From Armigeres subalbatus (taxonomy: Eukaryota > Arthropoda > Insecta > Diptera > Culicidae), in contig NW_026942726.1 of NCBI RefSeq assembly GCF_024139115.2, positions 1 to 64,000 of the forward strand: a DNA stretch of 64,000 bases, written 5' to 3'. Each line of letters starts with the position of its first letter. The first letter of the stretch is position 1. The translations under genes and the position numbers were made by a program. A model generated the notes under the pieces. The model made no database searches, was not told the origin of the DNA, and was given only the letters and a program-made list of their open reading frames with translations. Below, in pieces: positions 1 through 11,536 of the stretch.

Positions 1-1840
1 CTTCTTTCCTGTGATGAGAGCCGCCATTGATTGATGGGACATAAACGGGGCTTGCGCACCGCCACGAACGAGCCAACGTGACCCCAGCTCTATTGGGGCT
101 GCGTCGAATCAGATCGGAATAAGAGAAGCGAACCGGTAGAATCGTTTTCTCCGGCTGCATCCGAACGAGCCTCTAACGTTCTTTTACGTATACCGACAAC
201 GAATGTAACGATGATGGTCACGATGGATGACGGATTATGGGATTACATGGCACACGGTCTGAATCCTCTTTGCGCCAGCGCGGAACCGATTAAATCGATT
301 CAGATGCAACAATGTTGTGCAAGTGTAAAAAAATGATAAATTGTCGCACAGTTGCTCTGGAATGCACAGAGCCACAAGCAAGCTTGGTAGAAAACGATGG
401 AGAACAACGTGCAGCATAGAAACCACAAGAGGTGAGAATGGACAGTCGCTGGAAATGAGAGCATCAAAAGGTCAAAACGAATTAAGCTGCATAGATGTCT
501 TCCGCAGTGTTGTAGCAATCTAGCCACTGCGACTTCATTTTAGTCCCGTTCCGTGGAATTATGTGCTTCCGGGACGTTGTTGGAAATGTTTCAAATAACG
601 AAGAGTACATAGAAAGGCAGAAAGTGTATAGCCTAATTGCTGGACAACATTAAACGTAACTTGAAACGGAAACGGTGCACAAGTGGAATTATCTTCGATT
701 TTACCAAGTCACTACTCTCACTAAATGCTCTGCGATTCATCAAAGCTTTCAGTTTGAATAATGGTAGAAAATCAAATCAATGGCTGGCCAACAGTATGCC
801 AATTTTTGATATCATATCTCAAAACCTTTTACGAGCATGAAATATGGATAACATATTTCAAAATTTTCATCTCCTTATCTGCTTATTAGCACAAACAAAA
901 CCCCTCGATGCAACACCGTATAAATATTTCAAAACGCGATTAGTTATTGCGTCCAACAGATGTTGTTGCAAACCCGCTATCGCTGTCCCATTTACCAGGA
1001 AAACATCTCTCCGCCGACAGCGTCCAACAGTCTGCGACGTGACGACGACGATGATCGGAAACCGATACCCAAAATCTTTCTAATTAACATCCAAAGCAGC
1101 CAACCATCGGAACCTCAATCTAGGAGGAAAATTTATTGAAAATCGTTTGCAAATAAATATCAAACCAAGAGGGGGGATGGTCGGCCAGCGAGTAGGAGGC
1201 AACTCGTTGAGTTCCGATGAATTCCGATACGAGGGGATTGCCGCAGATCGCCGGTTGGCTCCGCACGGTAAGCGCGGAGATGATAAAGCGATTAAGCGAT
1301 ATTTATGGAAAGCGTAGATTAATTTATCAGAAGGAGGATGTTTGCATTGCTGATTTTATTTTATTTTAGAGAGAGAGGGAGAGGGATTGCTAAAATATTA
1401 CACATTTAATATAATATATTCGCTTGTTCGATTAGATAGTAAGTAGCACAAAACAAAATATGATGATTGGAGCTGTGCGGAACAGTTTGACAAGCTGCTT
1501 TTTTGAAAATTAGTGGAATTAGAATAGCGCAGAATAATTTGAAAAATTGGACCTAAGCAGAGCTCTATTAGTGTAAAAATGTCGACAATCACCTAATTTA
1601 CACCTTCTTTCTGCGCAACCATTCGACGAGACTGATCTAATTGGCTGCAGTCAATTCGACCTCCTCGGAAGATTCTCCGTACACGGTCATCATTACGTCA
1701 TCGAGGCAAATAGCACTTGTTTAATCCCTGGCCCACCATCGTACTTCACGTTTGCTAGCTGATTTCGTCTCCGATCTTTCATAATGTATTGCCGACCCAC
1801 CTTCATTTACGCTCTTGAATTTCTGTTGATATCTGTTTTA
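1..1840. other. Unannotated sequence
   Basis: I see no convincing gene, RNA or recognisable repeat here. Open frames are short and shared by both strands without codon bias. A purine run (GAGAGAGAGGGAGAGGG) lies near 1370. It may be intergenic or intronic DNA. Confidence 0.5.
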
Positions 1841-2406
1841 CATGGCATCGTCGATGGAGCTCAGCATTCGAGGTCCAGTTGTGAGACCACCGTGGATATC
1901 GGTCTACGGTCTGCCATGGCAAATGCTGGGTAATGCGTACCTTTTATACCGTAGGAATAAAATAGACCCCATTTCGCAGTTCTTAGCCTCTTACCCAGCA
2001 ATTCCTATCCCTACCTCCTCGTGGCGCTGGCCAGGATACGAGCAACCTTAGGGAAGATAGGGTAACTAACCCATGTGGGAACTATGGTCGTATGCTGACA
2101 GGGAAGGGGTTATTTGCTCCTATCATCAAGCGTCTTGTTAGGAGCGGCTCACGGCAGTGTCTGTTTCCCATGTTAGGGGCGGCTGATCACCAGCGAGGGA
2201 CTCTAAACAGAACTGTGCACATCATGTTGCATCGTGTCAGCATCGAGAAGTAGGTAGCGCGATGTAGGTAGCGCAACCCTGGTAAGGTAGTCTACCGAAT
2301 ATTCTACAGTAATACCAAGAAAGGCAGAAGTAGAGCAAACGGATTCATTCAAGAGCAACAGACCCGGCATCGAATAAAGGACAACGATTGGAAAGTCGGA
2401 TCGTGG

Positions 2407-3054
2407 AACGTAAGAACTTTGAATGAACCCGCACGTGTAGGGCTCCTGGCTCGTGAGCTGCAGAAGGTTGGCCTGAGTGTGGCAGCAATCCAGGAAATAC
2501 GGTGGCCTAGAACTGGAGAACGTGAATTCCGGGCGGTGGATCCCATAGCCAACACTTCATTCAGTCGAGTCAAGTACGAGACACTGAAGACGACCTTACT
2601 GTTGAGGTCAAAATACGTGTCTGTCAAGATACAATTAAGTGGTGGAATTAAATGGGATTGTATAAACTCGTCTTATAACAAGTGAAGACATTCCCCTAAA
2701 AAGCTCAAAATAATTTTCTTAACTTCATTCAAGTACAACATCCACAATAGCGGCGGTAACAGAGGAGAACATAGAGTTGGCTTCATGGTGATTGGAAAGC
2801 AAATGAAGCGTGTTATTCGGTGGAAGTCGATAAGCGACCGAATTTGCGTGTTGAAAATGAAGGGCAAATTCTTCAACTATAGCCTGATCTATGCCCCAAC
2901 AAACGATAAACCTGATGACATGAAGGATGAGTTCTATGAGAGTTTTAATAAGGCTTACGGAGAATGCCCTAAAGATTGTCATCGGGGATGCAAATGCGCA
3001 AATCGGAAGATAAAGTTTCTTTCGCCCTGTCATTGGCACATGAAGCCTTCATAA
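2407..3054 (+). pseudogene. APE-type endonuclease fragment of the decayed LINE
   Basis: The frame beginning WNVRTLNEPARVGLL carries the usual start of a LINE apurinic endonuclease, followed by AAIQEIRW with the conserved Q-E. The reading is broken after about 50 codons by a 158-bp Penelope terminal repeat and resumes at 2723 with the segment ending in GFMVIGKQMKRVIRW, then FFNYSLIYAPTNDKPDD. The GDANAQIGR motif near 2985 ends at a stop. The endonuclease C-terminus with its SDH motif is absent, apparently deleted before about 3140. In an intact element this domain nicks target DNA to prime reverse transcription. This copy cannot be active. Confidence 0.75.
2564..2721 (+). mobile_element. Solo Penelope-like terminal segment (158 bp) with 10-bp target duplication
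   Basis: The sequence starts GTCGAGTCAAGTACGAGACA and ends in AAGCTCAAAATAATTTTCTT. It matches the tail of the Penelope-like copy at 4179-6185 and extends beyond that copy's truncated end. ACTTCATTCA stands on both sides (2554-2563 and 2722-2731), and the interrupted endonuclease frame resumes after it. It is therefore a short, non-coding insertion of Penelope terminal sequence. Confidence 0.8.
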
Positions 3055-3244
3055 CGCTACCAACGATAATGGTCTGCGACTTGTAACCTTTGCTGCTGCT
3101 AAAGGAATGGAAATCAGCAATACCTACAACAGAACGAGGCGTTTCAATGTCCAACGCTTGTCAGTTGAAGGAGTTGCTGAATAGTTCCACCAGAAGCTAG
3201 ACAAGCGGATAGGGGCTGCCACCAGATTTGGTGACGTCAACAGA

Positions 3245-4178
3245 TTGTGGGAAAATATCCACGAAGCTGGGACTACAACAGCGCAGGAAGTGTTAGACAC
3301 CGCACAGCGACGCCAACGAAATGGTTGGTTTGATGAGGAGACGAGAAAAAGGAGTCAAATGCTAGTGGCTCGTACCCGTTCCAACAGAGAGCGGTACAGT
3401 GTAGCAAGGGCAGAAGAGAAACGAATCCACCGCAGAAAAAAAAATGCAACACGAAGAGAGTGTGATAGCTGAAGCGCAGGAAAACATGGATAGAAACGAT
3501 ATGCGAAGGCTTTACGTAACTGTCAATGGCGCGCGGCATAGAACTGCGCTAGTGCCCACCATGTGCAATGACCGAGAGGGGATTTTGCTGACAGACAAGA
3601 CCATGGTGGCAGCCAGGTGGAAGGAGCACTTCGAAGATTTGTTGAACGGTGAAAGTGAAGGTGCATTATGGAGCAGGATGGACATAGTCGGCGACGGTCA
3701 AGCTGTGGAACCACCAACTCTGGACGAGGTAAATAAAGCTCTAAATGAGCTGAAAAACAGTATAGCTGCTGGAAAGGACGAGATCCCGGTCGAGCTTCTC
3801 AAACACGGAAGTGAGCAGCTGCATCAATCAATCCACCACATTCAGAAAATATGGGAGGATGAAGAACTGCCTGCCGGCTGGTCTATGAGAAAGGGCACAG
3901 ACTGTGCCAATTACAGAGGGATCACAATTCTGAACTCGGCGTACAAAATCCTGTCGCGTATCCTGTTTAACAGACTGAAACCGCTTGAGGAGTCCTTATA
4001 TACCAGGCAGGTTTTCGTGAGGGCTGATCAACGACGGATCAGATGTTTAGCCTGCGGATGATCCTTGATAAATTCCGGGAGCACAACTTGCAGAATCACC
4101 ATCATCTGTTCATTGATTTCAAAGCAGCGTACGATTCAGTAAAAAGAAATTAGCTGTGGCAGATAATATGTGCAGATG
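3245..4178 (+). pseudogene. Linker and N-terminal reverse transcriptase of the decayed LINE
   Basis: Two overlapping frames (3245-3472 and 3444-4061) give a basic, coiled linker followed by ELKNSIAAGKDEIPVELLKH, the typical entrance to a LINE RT, and then NYRGITILNSAYKILSRIL. A further frameshift near 4020 leads to FIDFKAAYDSV, the RT motif carrying the first catalytic Asp. The segment stops where the 2-kb Penelope-like element enters at 4179. The RT continues at 6186. Confidence 0.75.
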
Positions 4179-4300
4179 AGAAAATTATTTTGAGCTTTTT
4201 AGTGGAATGTTGATCAGCGGGACCAGAATAGTGTGAGAAACATCGTAGCAGACGCCATCAAAGCAGGACATCGAACGACGAGAGGAGGATTTTAAAGGAG

Positions 4301-4920
4301 TTGAAGGAGAAACCAGTTTACTACATGAAGGCGGGCAAAGGAAACGCAGTGGTGATGATGGACAAAGAGGACTACGATGAACAGATGACGACAAAAATCA
4401 ACGGAGGACCATACAGGCATTTAAGAGTGGACCCACTACCCGGACTAATCCGACTTACGGATAAAACGATAAAGGAATGCAAGACGATCATCGGAGAAGC
4501 CCGGGTTAAAAGGACGAACCCTGTGTTTCCAAGGATCAAAGGACTACCAAAGATACATAAGCCAGGTACAGAGATGCGAGAAATAGTTTCATCAGTGAGA
4601 TCCTCTACACAAAACTTGGCCAAATGGTTAGTCAAGGAGTTCCCGAGTATGCCGAAGCCGTTCCCCAGCAGATCAGTTGTTAACACCCAGGAGTTCACCA
4701 AGAGGATATTGGAATCAGGAAACATCGGAGAAGAGGACATCATGGTATCATTCGACGTAGCGGCATTGTTCCCAAGCGTTCCAGCGAAGGATGCTCTGAA
4801 CCTTTTGGAGGATTGGCTGTTAGAACAACGGACGGATACAGCAGGGCGAGGAAAAGTAAAGATGTATCTCAAGCTTGCAAGATTATGCATGAATGAGAAC
4901 TACTTTACCTATGGGAAATC
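4301..4920 (+). pseudogene. Penelope-like reverse transcriptase, N-terminal half
   Basis: The frame contains YYMKAGKGNAVVMMDKEDYD, then RIKGLPKIHKPGTEMREIVS and, near 4744, SFDVAALFPSVP. These are the conserved N-terminal, KP and first-Asp motifs of Penelope-type RT. At about 4905 the frame breaks. The expected glycine-rich approach to the MGNPLSP motif is missing, and PMGNPLSPFLCELFMANLED is read in another frame from 4908. A deletion plus frameshift explains this. The enzyme would copy element RNA into DNA at a nicked or telomere-like end, but this copy is broken. Confidence 0.8.
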
Positions 4921-5960
4921 CGCTATCACCGTTTTTGTGCGAATTATTCATGGCGAATTTGGAGGACAACCTAGAGGAACAAGGAGTACTACCCGAGAAA
5001 TGGTAGAGATACGTGGACGACATTTTCAGCATTATCAACCGGAAAGATCTACCCAGGATTTTGGAAGCGATAAACAACGTGCATAAAGACATCAAATTCA
5101 CCCACGGGGAGGAAAAGGAAGGTAAATTACCTTTCTTGGATCTACTGGTTATCAAGGGAACAAATGCAACATTAGATTTCGAAATCTACAGGAAGCCCAC
5201 CAACACCATGAGAGTCATCCCATACACATCAAATCATTCGTATCAGCATAAAATGGCAGCTTTTCATCACATAATCCACAGGATGCATACAATTCCCCTG
5301 AGAGAAGAAGGAAAAACGAAGGAGCTACAACACATCATGGAAACAGCGAGGATCAACGGATACAAGGAAAGAACAATACAAGTAATCATCAACAAGAAGC
5401 AGAGGAACCTACGGAAAAACGAACTGACAACACTGACACCGATCGATGAACCGCTGAAGAGGGTATCGGTCCCCTATGATCGACACATCACCCACCAGCT
5501 ACGCCATCGACTGAGGAAATTCGGCATTGATTTAGTATTCTCCAGCAGAAGCAATCAACTGAAGACACTGTTGGGCTCCACAAAGGATAGAGTAGAAATG
5601 TTAAATAAGGCCGGGGTTTATCAAATTAATTGTTCACAGTGTGATAAAGTATATGTAGGTCAAACAAAAAGATCGTTAGATGTAAGGTTCAAAGAACATA
5701 TTGCAGAAGTAAGTAAGGCTAAGAGGGAAACTGATAAGGGATTAAATTATGAGTTTAGGTCTAAGGTAGCTGAACATGTATATCAGGAAAATCATTCAAT
5801 TACGACATCAAACATTAAAATTTTAAGAAATGTCTCTTCTCCGTGGAAACTTGATGTTGCTGAGAGCTTTGAAATCTACCGACAGGTACAAACGCGGTTG
5901 TTGAATAAAGATCAAGGAAATGGTAGCTCCTGGCTCTTCATGTTTATACCTAAGCATTAA
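4908..5960 (+). pseudogene. Penelope-like RT C-terminal half plus GIY-YIG endonuclease
   Basis: From 4908 the frame reads MGNPLSP, meets an in-frame TAG at 5004-5006, and continues RYVDDIFSI with the catalytic YVDD at 5010-5021. The long open stretch 5013-5960 then gives the RT thumb (EEKEGKLPFLDLLVI) and, near 5608-5700, GVYQINCSQCDKVYVGQT followed by RFKEHI, the GIY-YIG nuclease core with its Arg. A NH...E-type ending follows (AEHVYQENHSI, then AESFEIY). The stop at 5958-5960 is natural. The upstream TAG and the frameshift make the copy defective, although this half is otherwise well preserved. Confidence 0.82.
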
Positions 5961-6069
5961 GCGCAACAAACGAGTAGAAGTAAACACCGTAGTAAATGTA
6001 ACTAGATAAGTACCTAGATAAATTATTATACCTACGTATAGTATAAATAGTGTAAGCTGCGATCATTTT

Positions 6070-6185
6070 CTTCAAGTCGAGTCAAGTACGAGACACTGAA
6101 GACGGCCTTACTGTTGAGGTCGAAATACGTATCTGTCAAGATACAATGAAGTGGTGGAATTCAATGGGATTGTATTAACTCGTCT
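6070..6185 (+). repeat. Penelope 3' terminal repeat
   Basis: CTTCAAGTCGAGTCAAGTAC begins a segment of about 115 bp that recurs at 2564, 37565-37680 (inverted), 37817, 63160 and 63830-64000. It marks the downstream end of the coding Penelope copy and is truncated at AACTCGTCT compared with longer copies. Confidence 0.85.
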
Positions 6186-6360
6186 GATGGCATGTTTCCG
6201 GCGAAAGACCGATTAAAGCGATACGCGCAACTCTGGATGGCTCGAAATCAAGTATTCGGATCGCAGAGGAAGTGTCAACCTCGTTTATGACCTTAAACGG
6301 ATTAAAGCAGGGCGATGCACTTTCGAATTTATTGTTCAACATTACTCTCGAGCGCCAGAG
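6186..6360 (+). pseudogene. RT fragment of the decayed LINE, downstream of the Penelope insertion
   Basis: The reading resumes with MFPAK, followed by AIRATLDGSKSS (frame broken by stops) and TLNGLKQGDALSNLLFNITL, the LINE RT motif upstream of FADD. The catalytic FADD itself is absent. The sequence passes directly into a tandem repeat at about 6345. Confidence 0.75.
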
Positions 6361-6860
6361 TACGTTAATGAAAAGCTTTGGAAGAGCCGCGTTCTTCTAT
6401 GGTGAGTTTCCTCCTCCGATGGCCACTCAGGTCCATCAAAATGGGTCACGACAATCATTCGTCACTCAAAGTACTATAATAAAAAGCTTTATAAAAACCG
6501 CACTCTTTTAGGATGAGTTTCATGAATTGATCACTTCAACGGATGTCTCGGATCTTCTGAAGAACCTCCGGTGGCCACTCAAGTTCATCACAATGGGTCA
6601 CCACAATCATTTGTTACTCAGCGTTAGAAAACGGAAAACTTTGAAAAAAAGAACGGGTTTTCTTTGAAAAGTTTGGTCGTTGCGTAACTTCCGAAAGATC
6701 TCCGGTGGCCACTCAGGTCCATCAAAATGGGTAGCCGATATATTTTTTTCACTCAGCGTTCGATATTGAAAATCTTTAAAAAACCGCTTTCTTATATGTT
6801 GAGATTCATGAACTGATCACATTTACGGACGTTCCGGATCTTCCGGAGCGGCAACGGACC
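6345..6860. repeat. Tandem repeat, about 135-150 bp unit, three to four copies
   Basis: The phrase GGCCACTCAGGTCCATCAAA and close variants start at 6421, 6573 and 6707. Each is followed by CACTCAGCGTT-like sequence, an A-rich stretch and a TTCATGAA.TGATCAC segment. Copies diverge by substitutions and small indels. Confidence 0.75.
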
Positions 6861-7038
6861 GTGGAATAACCAAGAATTGATCCATGGAAATAGACATTAC
6901 AATGGCTACGTTCTTTTGGGATTATTGGTACGCGAATTTGTGAGCATTTTCAAACTAATCCTTCGAAGGCAAGAAATCACGGCAAAAATTGGCCTAAGAA
7001 TCCATGTTCCTTGAAAACCGATTCCTGAGAACCAGAAT

Positions 7039-7369
7039 TAGCATTGAGCAATTCGCACAAATTCGTAGTGGTCCAGACCAAGACTATTGTATGAGAGTAG
7101 CATTACTTTCATCCGTTACCTCAGATATTGATTTGGGACTAATCACTATCTCTTAGATGGAAGCATTGCACTTACCAATAGTCGAGATCAGTCCTGGCCA
7201 TGTCCTTGCGAATGCTGAGGAAGGGGAAGGATGGTCAGTTGGACACCTTCTTAAGAAAGATGCAGAGAACGTGAAACACAGAAAGAACTAAGATAGAAAT
7301 TCAAAGGAACGAGCCGGCCTCCTGCTTATAAGGCAGAAGCGGTAGCCACTAGACTACCGAGCTCGTCAT
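7039..7369 (-). mobile_element. tRNA-related SINE, 331 bp, with a target duplication of about 22 bp
   Basis: Read on the minus strand it begins with GAGCTCGGTAGTCTAGTGGC, which resembles a tRNA A box, and CCTTATAAGCAGGAGG, which resembles an anticodon arm. The B-box part is eroded. Flanks 7017-7038 and 7370-7391 are identical except one base (ACCGATTCCTG.GAACCAGAAT), which fits a LINE-mobilised target duplication. The head resembles the better preserved SINE at 20699-21320. Confidence 0.65.
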
Positions 7370-7391
7370 ACCGATTCCTGGGAACCAGAAT

Positions 7392-7690
7392 GGTCAAATA
7401 ATCCGAAAAATCCGCGACATCCGCGGAATCCATACTTTTAATTTGGATCTAAAAGATAGAAAATTGGTTCGAAAATGAACTTTTGGGAACGAATTCAAGT
7501 TGGGGATATGGCACAATCTGTCACTTGTTTGTCATGGCGTTCCTAGAGGTCGCTGAAAGTTGGTTACCACCCAAAAATGTTCGTTTCCAAAAGTTAGAAA
7601 AAGTCAGAAAATTTCAAAATCCAATCTCATTTGGTTACAAAACTGCAACGATTTTAAATCATCTCTGGGGCAGAATAGACCCCAATGCAC
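7392..7690. other. Unannotated sequence
   Basis: About 300 bp between the SINE and the palindromic element. I see no gene or repeat I can name. Confidence 0.5.
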
Positions 7691-7692
7691 TA

Positions 7693-7893
7693 CACGCAAA
7701 AAAAGCGTTCCCGAATTCGTGAACAGGCAAAAATACATCGTGATTTAATTCATGGATTCGGGAACACCAGTCACGTTTTCCAGAACGTTCCAGAAAACGT
7801 GACTGTGTTCCCGAATCCATGGCTGTTGTTCACGAAAAAATACACCGTGAACTTGTTAGTTCACGAATTCATGAACGCTTTTTTTTTTGCGTG
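7693..7893. mobile_element. TA-flanked palindromic MITE, 201 bp
   Basis: The ends are CACGCAAAAAAAGCGTTC and its reverse complement with a longer T run, flanked by TA at 7691-7692 and 7894-7895. The inner part is also inverted: ATTCGGGAACAC and GTGTTCCCGAAT, then GTCACGTTTTC and AAAACGTGAC, so almost the whole element folds. No coding sequence is present. A Tc1/mariner-type mobiliser is a guess from the TA. Confidence 0.7.
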
Positions 7894-7895
7894 TA

Positions 7896-8433
7896 GAAAG
7901 GTTTAAGGCCGCACAAAGCAGAACAAAGTTTTGATGACCTTCCGATCGTTTTGCATACTGTAGAAAACATGTCTGGACGCGATCTCCGATCGTTCTACGT
8001 CCAATACAAAACACGAACAAGCCTGCACTCCTTACGGGCTGGGCTCCAATACCCTCAGTTTAAGTCAGTTTATAATGATACTCCTAAACCACATACCCTA
8101 CCAACTGTCCAACTCCTTGACATATATGAGGGCGTCGGTGAGTCGCTGGCCTTTCGTTAAGTAGATGTCATATCATCATTTTCTTTCCTTCCTTAGTAAC
8201 GGAGAAGATGGCGTGGCCAGAAGTAGTAGCTTTCATTCTTTATCATTTGGATTATCGTTAATCTTATTTGGATTATCAATTGGATTCCATTAAATCCCAA
8301 ATGGAAATTCATAAGCAATTGGGGTATGAATGGGTTTTAAGACAAAAGTAAAAAAAAACAAATCTCATCTCTAAATCTTCGTTGATTCATCCAAATGGAA
8401 AGTTGACAATTTAGATATGAGATACTTTTGAAA
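7896..8433. other. Unannotated sequence, ending in the LINE target duplication
   Basis: No gene seen. ATACTTTTGAAA at 8422-8433 is the left copy of the 12-bp target duplication of the LINE that follows. A short TTTGGATTATC repeat lies near 8245-8280. Confidence 0.5.
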
Positions 8434-8497
8434 GTCCTGGTGTTAGGTGGGACGCTAAACAGCCCTGACACGACGGCCCTCCGACGAGACAGGAGGT

Positions 8498-9608
8498 TTG
8501 CGCTGGCCCAATAAGCCGCCTAGAAAACCAATCATTACGAACAATATAAGAGATAATGCGACTCGATATAATCGGCAAAGACCTAGGCGACGAATACAGG
8601 ATCACGATTGGAAGCTTGGAACATGGAATTGCAAGTCGCTAGGTTTCGCAGGTTGCGACAGGATGATCTACGATGAATTACATCCCCGCAACTTCGACGT
8701 CGTGGCGCTGCAGGAGATTTGCTGGACAGGACAGAAAGTGTGGAAAAGCGGGCATCGAGCGGCTACCTTCTACCAAAGCTGTGGCACCACCAACGAGCTG
8801 GGAACCGGCTTCATAGTGCTGGGTAAGATGCGCCAACGCGTGATTGGGTGGCAGCCAATCAACGCAAGGATGTGCAAGCTGAGGATTAAAGGCCGTTTCT
8901 TCAACTATAGCATCATCAACGTGCACTGCCCACACGAAGGGAGACCCGACGACGAGAAAGAAGCGTTCTACGCACAGGTGGAGCAGAAATACGAGGGATG
9001 CTCACTGCGGACGTCAAAATCGTCATCGGTGACATGAACGCACATGTAGGAAGGGAGGAAATGTATAGACCAGTCATCGGACCGGATAGTCTGCACACCG
9101 TATCGAATAACAACGGCCAACGATGCATAAACTTCGCAGCCTCACGCGGAATGGTAGTCCGAAGCACCTTCTTTCCCGCAAAAATATCCACAAGGCCACA
9201 TGGAGATCACCTAACCAAGAAACGGAAAACCAAATCGACCACGTTCTAATCGACGGTAAATTCTTCTCCGACATCACGAACGTCCGCACTTACCGCAGTG
9301 CGAATATTGAATCCGACCACTACCTCGTTGCAGTATGCCTGCGCTCAAAACTCTCGACGGTGTACAACACGCGTCGAAGTCGGACGCCGCGGCTTAACAT
9401 TGGGCGGCTACAAGATGGTAGACTAGCCCAAGAATACGCGCAGCAGCTGGAAGTGGCACTTCCAACGGAAGAGCAGCTAGGCGCAGCGTCTCTTGAAGAT
9501 GGCTGGAGAGATATTCGATCCGCCATTGGTAGCACCGCAACCGCTGCACTTGGCACGGTGCCCCGGATCAGAGAAACGACTGGTATGACGGCGAATGTGA
9601 GCAGTTAG
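8498..9608 (+). pseudogene. APE endonuclease and linker of LINE copy 1
   Basis: Three frames join into one endonuclease. 8498-9037 has KLGTWNCKSLGFAG, DVVALQEICWTGQKVW and FFNYSIINVHCPHEGRPDDE. The frame at 8998-9249 has VKIVIGDMNAHVG. The frame at 9123-9608 has IDHVLIDGKFF and IESDHYLVAV with the catalytic SDH near 9310. These are the N, E, D-N and SDH motifs of APE-type LINE endonucleases, in order. Frameshifts fall near 9010-9030 and 9180. The reading then passes into a linker (LNIGRLQDGRLAQEYAQQLE) before RT. In the intact enzyme this domain nicks the target for primed reverse transcription. Confidence 0.85.
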
Positions 9609-11536
9609 TGGAAGAGAAGAATGCAGCATGGGCGAGATTGCTGCAACACCGCACGAGGGCGAACGAGGCACGATATAAACAGGCGCGGAACAGACAAAAC
9701 TCGATTTTCCGGAGGAAAAAGCGCCAGCAGGAAGATCGAGACCGTGAAGAAACGGAGCAACTGTACCGCGCTAATAACACACGAAAGTTCTATGAGAAGT
9801 TAAACCGTTCACGTAAGGGCCACGTGCCACAGCCTGATATGTGTAAGGACATAAACGGGAACCTTCTTACGAACGAGCGTGAGGTGATCCAAAGGTGGCG
9901 GCAGCACTACGAAGAACACCTGAATGGCGATGTGGCAGACGAAGATGGCGGTATGGTGATGGACCTGGGAGAACGCGCGCAGGACATAATTCTACCGGCT
10001 CCGGATCTCCAGGAAATCCAGGAGGAGATTGGCCGGCTGAAGAACAACAAAGCCCCTGGGGTTGACCAACTACCAGGAGAGCTATTTAAACACGGTGGTT
10101 AGGCACTGGCTAGAGCGCTGCACTGGGTCATTACCAAGATTTGGGAGGAGGAAGTTTTGCCGCAGGAGTGGATGGAAGGTGTCGTGTGTCCCATCTACAA
10201 AAAGGGCGATAAGCTGGATTGTAGCAACTACCGCGCAATCACATTGCTGAACGCCGCCTACAAGGTACTCTCCCAAATTTTATGCCGTCGACTAGCACCA
10301 ACTGCAAGGGAGTTCGTGGGGCAGTACCAGGCGGGTTTTATGGGCGAACGCTCCACCACGGACCAGGTGTTCGCCATTCGCCAAGTACTGCAGAAATGCC
10401 GCGAATTCAACGTGCCCACACATCATCTATTCATCGACTTCAAAGCCGCATACGATACAATCGATCGGGACCAGCTATGGCAGCTAATGCACGAACACGG
10501 TTTTCCGGATAAACTGACACGGTTGATCAAAGCGACGATGGATCGGGTGATGTGCGTAGTTCGAGTTTCAGGGGCATTCTCGAGTCCCTTCGAAACCCGC
10601 AGAGGGTTACGGCAAGGTGATGGTCTTTCGTGTCTGCTATTCAACATCGCTTTGGAAGGAGTAATACGAAGAGCAGGGATTAACACGAGTGGTACAATTT
10701 TCAATAAGTCCGTCCAGCTATTTGGCTTCGCCGACGACATAGATATTATGGCACGTAACTTTGAGAAGATGGAGGAAGCCTACATCAGACTGAAGAGGGA
10801 AGCTAAGCGGATCGGACTAGTCATCAACACGTCGAAGACGAAGTACATGATAGGAAGAGGTTCAAGAGAAGACAATGTGAGCCACCCACCGCGAGTTTGC
10901 ATCGGTGGTGACGAAATCGAGGTGGTAGAAGAATTTGTGTACTTGGGCTCACTGGTGACTGCCGAAAATGACACCAGCAGAGAAATTCGGAGACGCATAG
11001 TGGCTGAAAATCGTACGTACTTTGGACTCCGCAAGACGCTCCGATCGAATAGAGTTCGCCGCCGTACCAAACTGACAATCTACAAAACGCTAATTAGACC
11101 GGTAGTCCTCTACGGACACGAGACCTGGACGATGCTCGTGGAGGACCAACGCGCACTTGGAGTTTTCGAAAGGAAAGTGCTGCGTACCATCTATGGTGGG
11201 GTGCAGATGGCGGACGGTACGTGGAGGAGGCGAATGAACCACGAATTGCATCAGCTGTTGGGAGAACCATCCATCGTTCACACCGCGAAAATCGGACGAC
11301 TGCGATGGGCCGGGCACGTAGCCAGAATGTCGGACAGTAACCCGGTGAAAATGGTTCTCGACAACGATCCGACGGGCACAAGAAGGCGAGGTGCGCAGCG
11401 GGCAAGGTGGATCGATCAGGTGGAAGATGACTTGCGGACCCTCCGTAGACTGCGTGGTTGGCGACGTGTAGCCATGGACCGAGCCGAATGGAGAAGACTC
11501 TTATATACCGCACAGGCCACTTCGGCCTTAGTCTGA
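9608..11536 (+). pseudogene. Reverse transcriptase and C-terminal region of LINE copy 1
   Basis: 9608-10102 covers a basic linker and the RT entrance (IGRLKNNKAPGVDQLPGELF), ending at an in-frame TAG at 10100-10102. The following frame, open from 10157 to 11536, has CPIYKKGDKLDCSNYRAIT, FIDFKAAYDTIDRDQLW, GLRQGDGLSCLLFNIALEG and LFGFADDIDIMARN, with the catalytic FADD near 10730. The C-terminal part carries RLRWAGHVARM and RGAQRARWIDQVEDDL, a common tail of endonuclease-RT LINEs whose role is not well defined. This 459-codon piece is the longest open retroelement frame in the window and has little decay. Confidence 0.88.

Larger units (their letters stand above)
4179..6185 (+). mobile_element. 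Penelope-like element, about 2.0 kb, inserted in the LINE RT
   Basis: The element is bounded on the left by AGAAAATTATTTTGAGC, which is the reverse complement of its own terminal sequence seen at 2721 and 37970. On the right it ends inside the same terminal repeat (TATTAACTCGTCT). It carries RT and GIY-YIG coding sequence, the pair that defines Penelope-like elements. The LINE frame resumes immediately after it, and GATG flanks both sides as a possible 4-bp duplication. The opposite orientation of the two terminal pieces fits the LTR-like repeats known in this group. Confidence 0.8.
1840..6360 (+). mobile_element. Decayed RTE-like non-LTR retrotransposon, interrupted twice
   Basis: One LINE can be followed across the region: an endonuclease start near 2407, endonuclease middle at 2723-3050, linker and RT start at 3200-4178, and RT resuming at 6186 up to about 6360. 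Two Penelope-derived insertions (2564-2721 and 4179-6185) split it. The left edge is not defined; 1840-2400 is taken as its 5' UTR because it leads without a break into the endonuclease. The 3' half of RT is missing, and a tandem repeat follows directly. The family call rests on one endonuclease-RT ORF without RNase H and is an inference. Confidence 0.7.
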
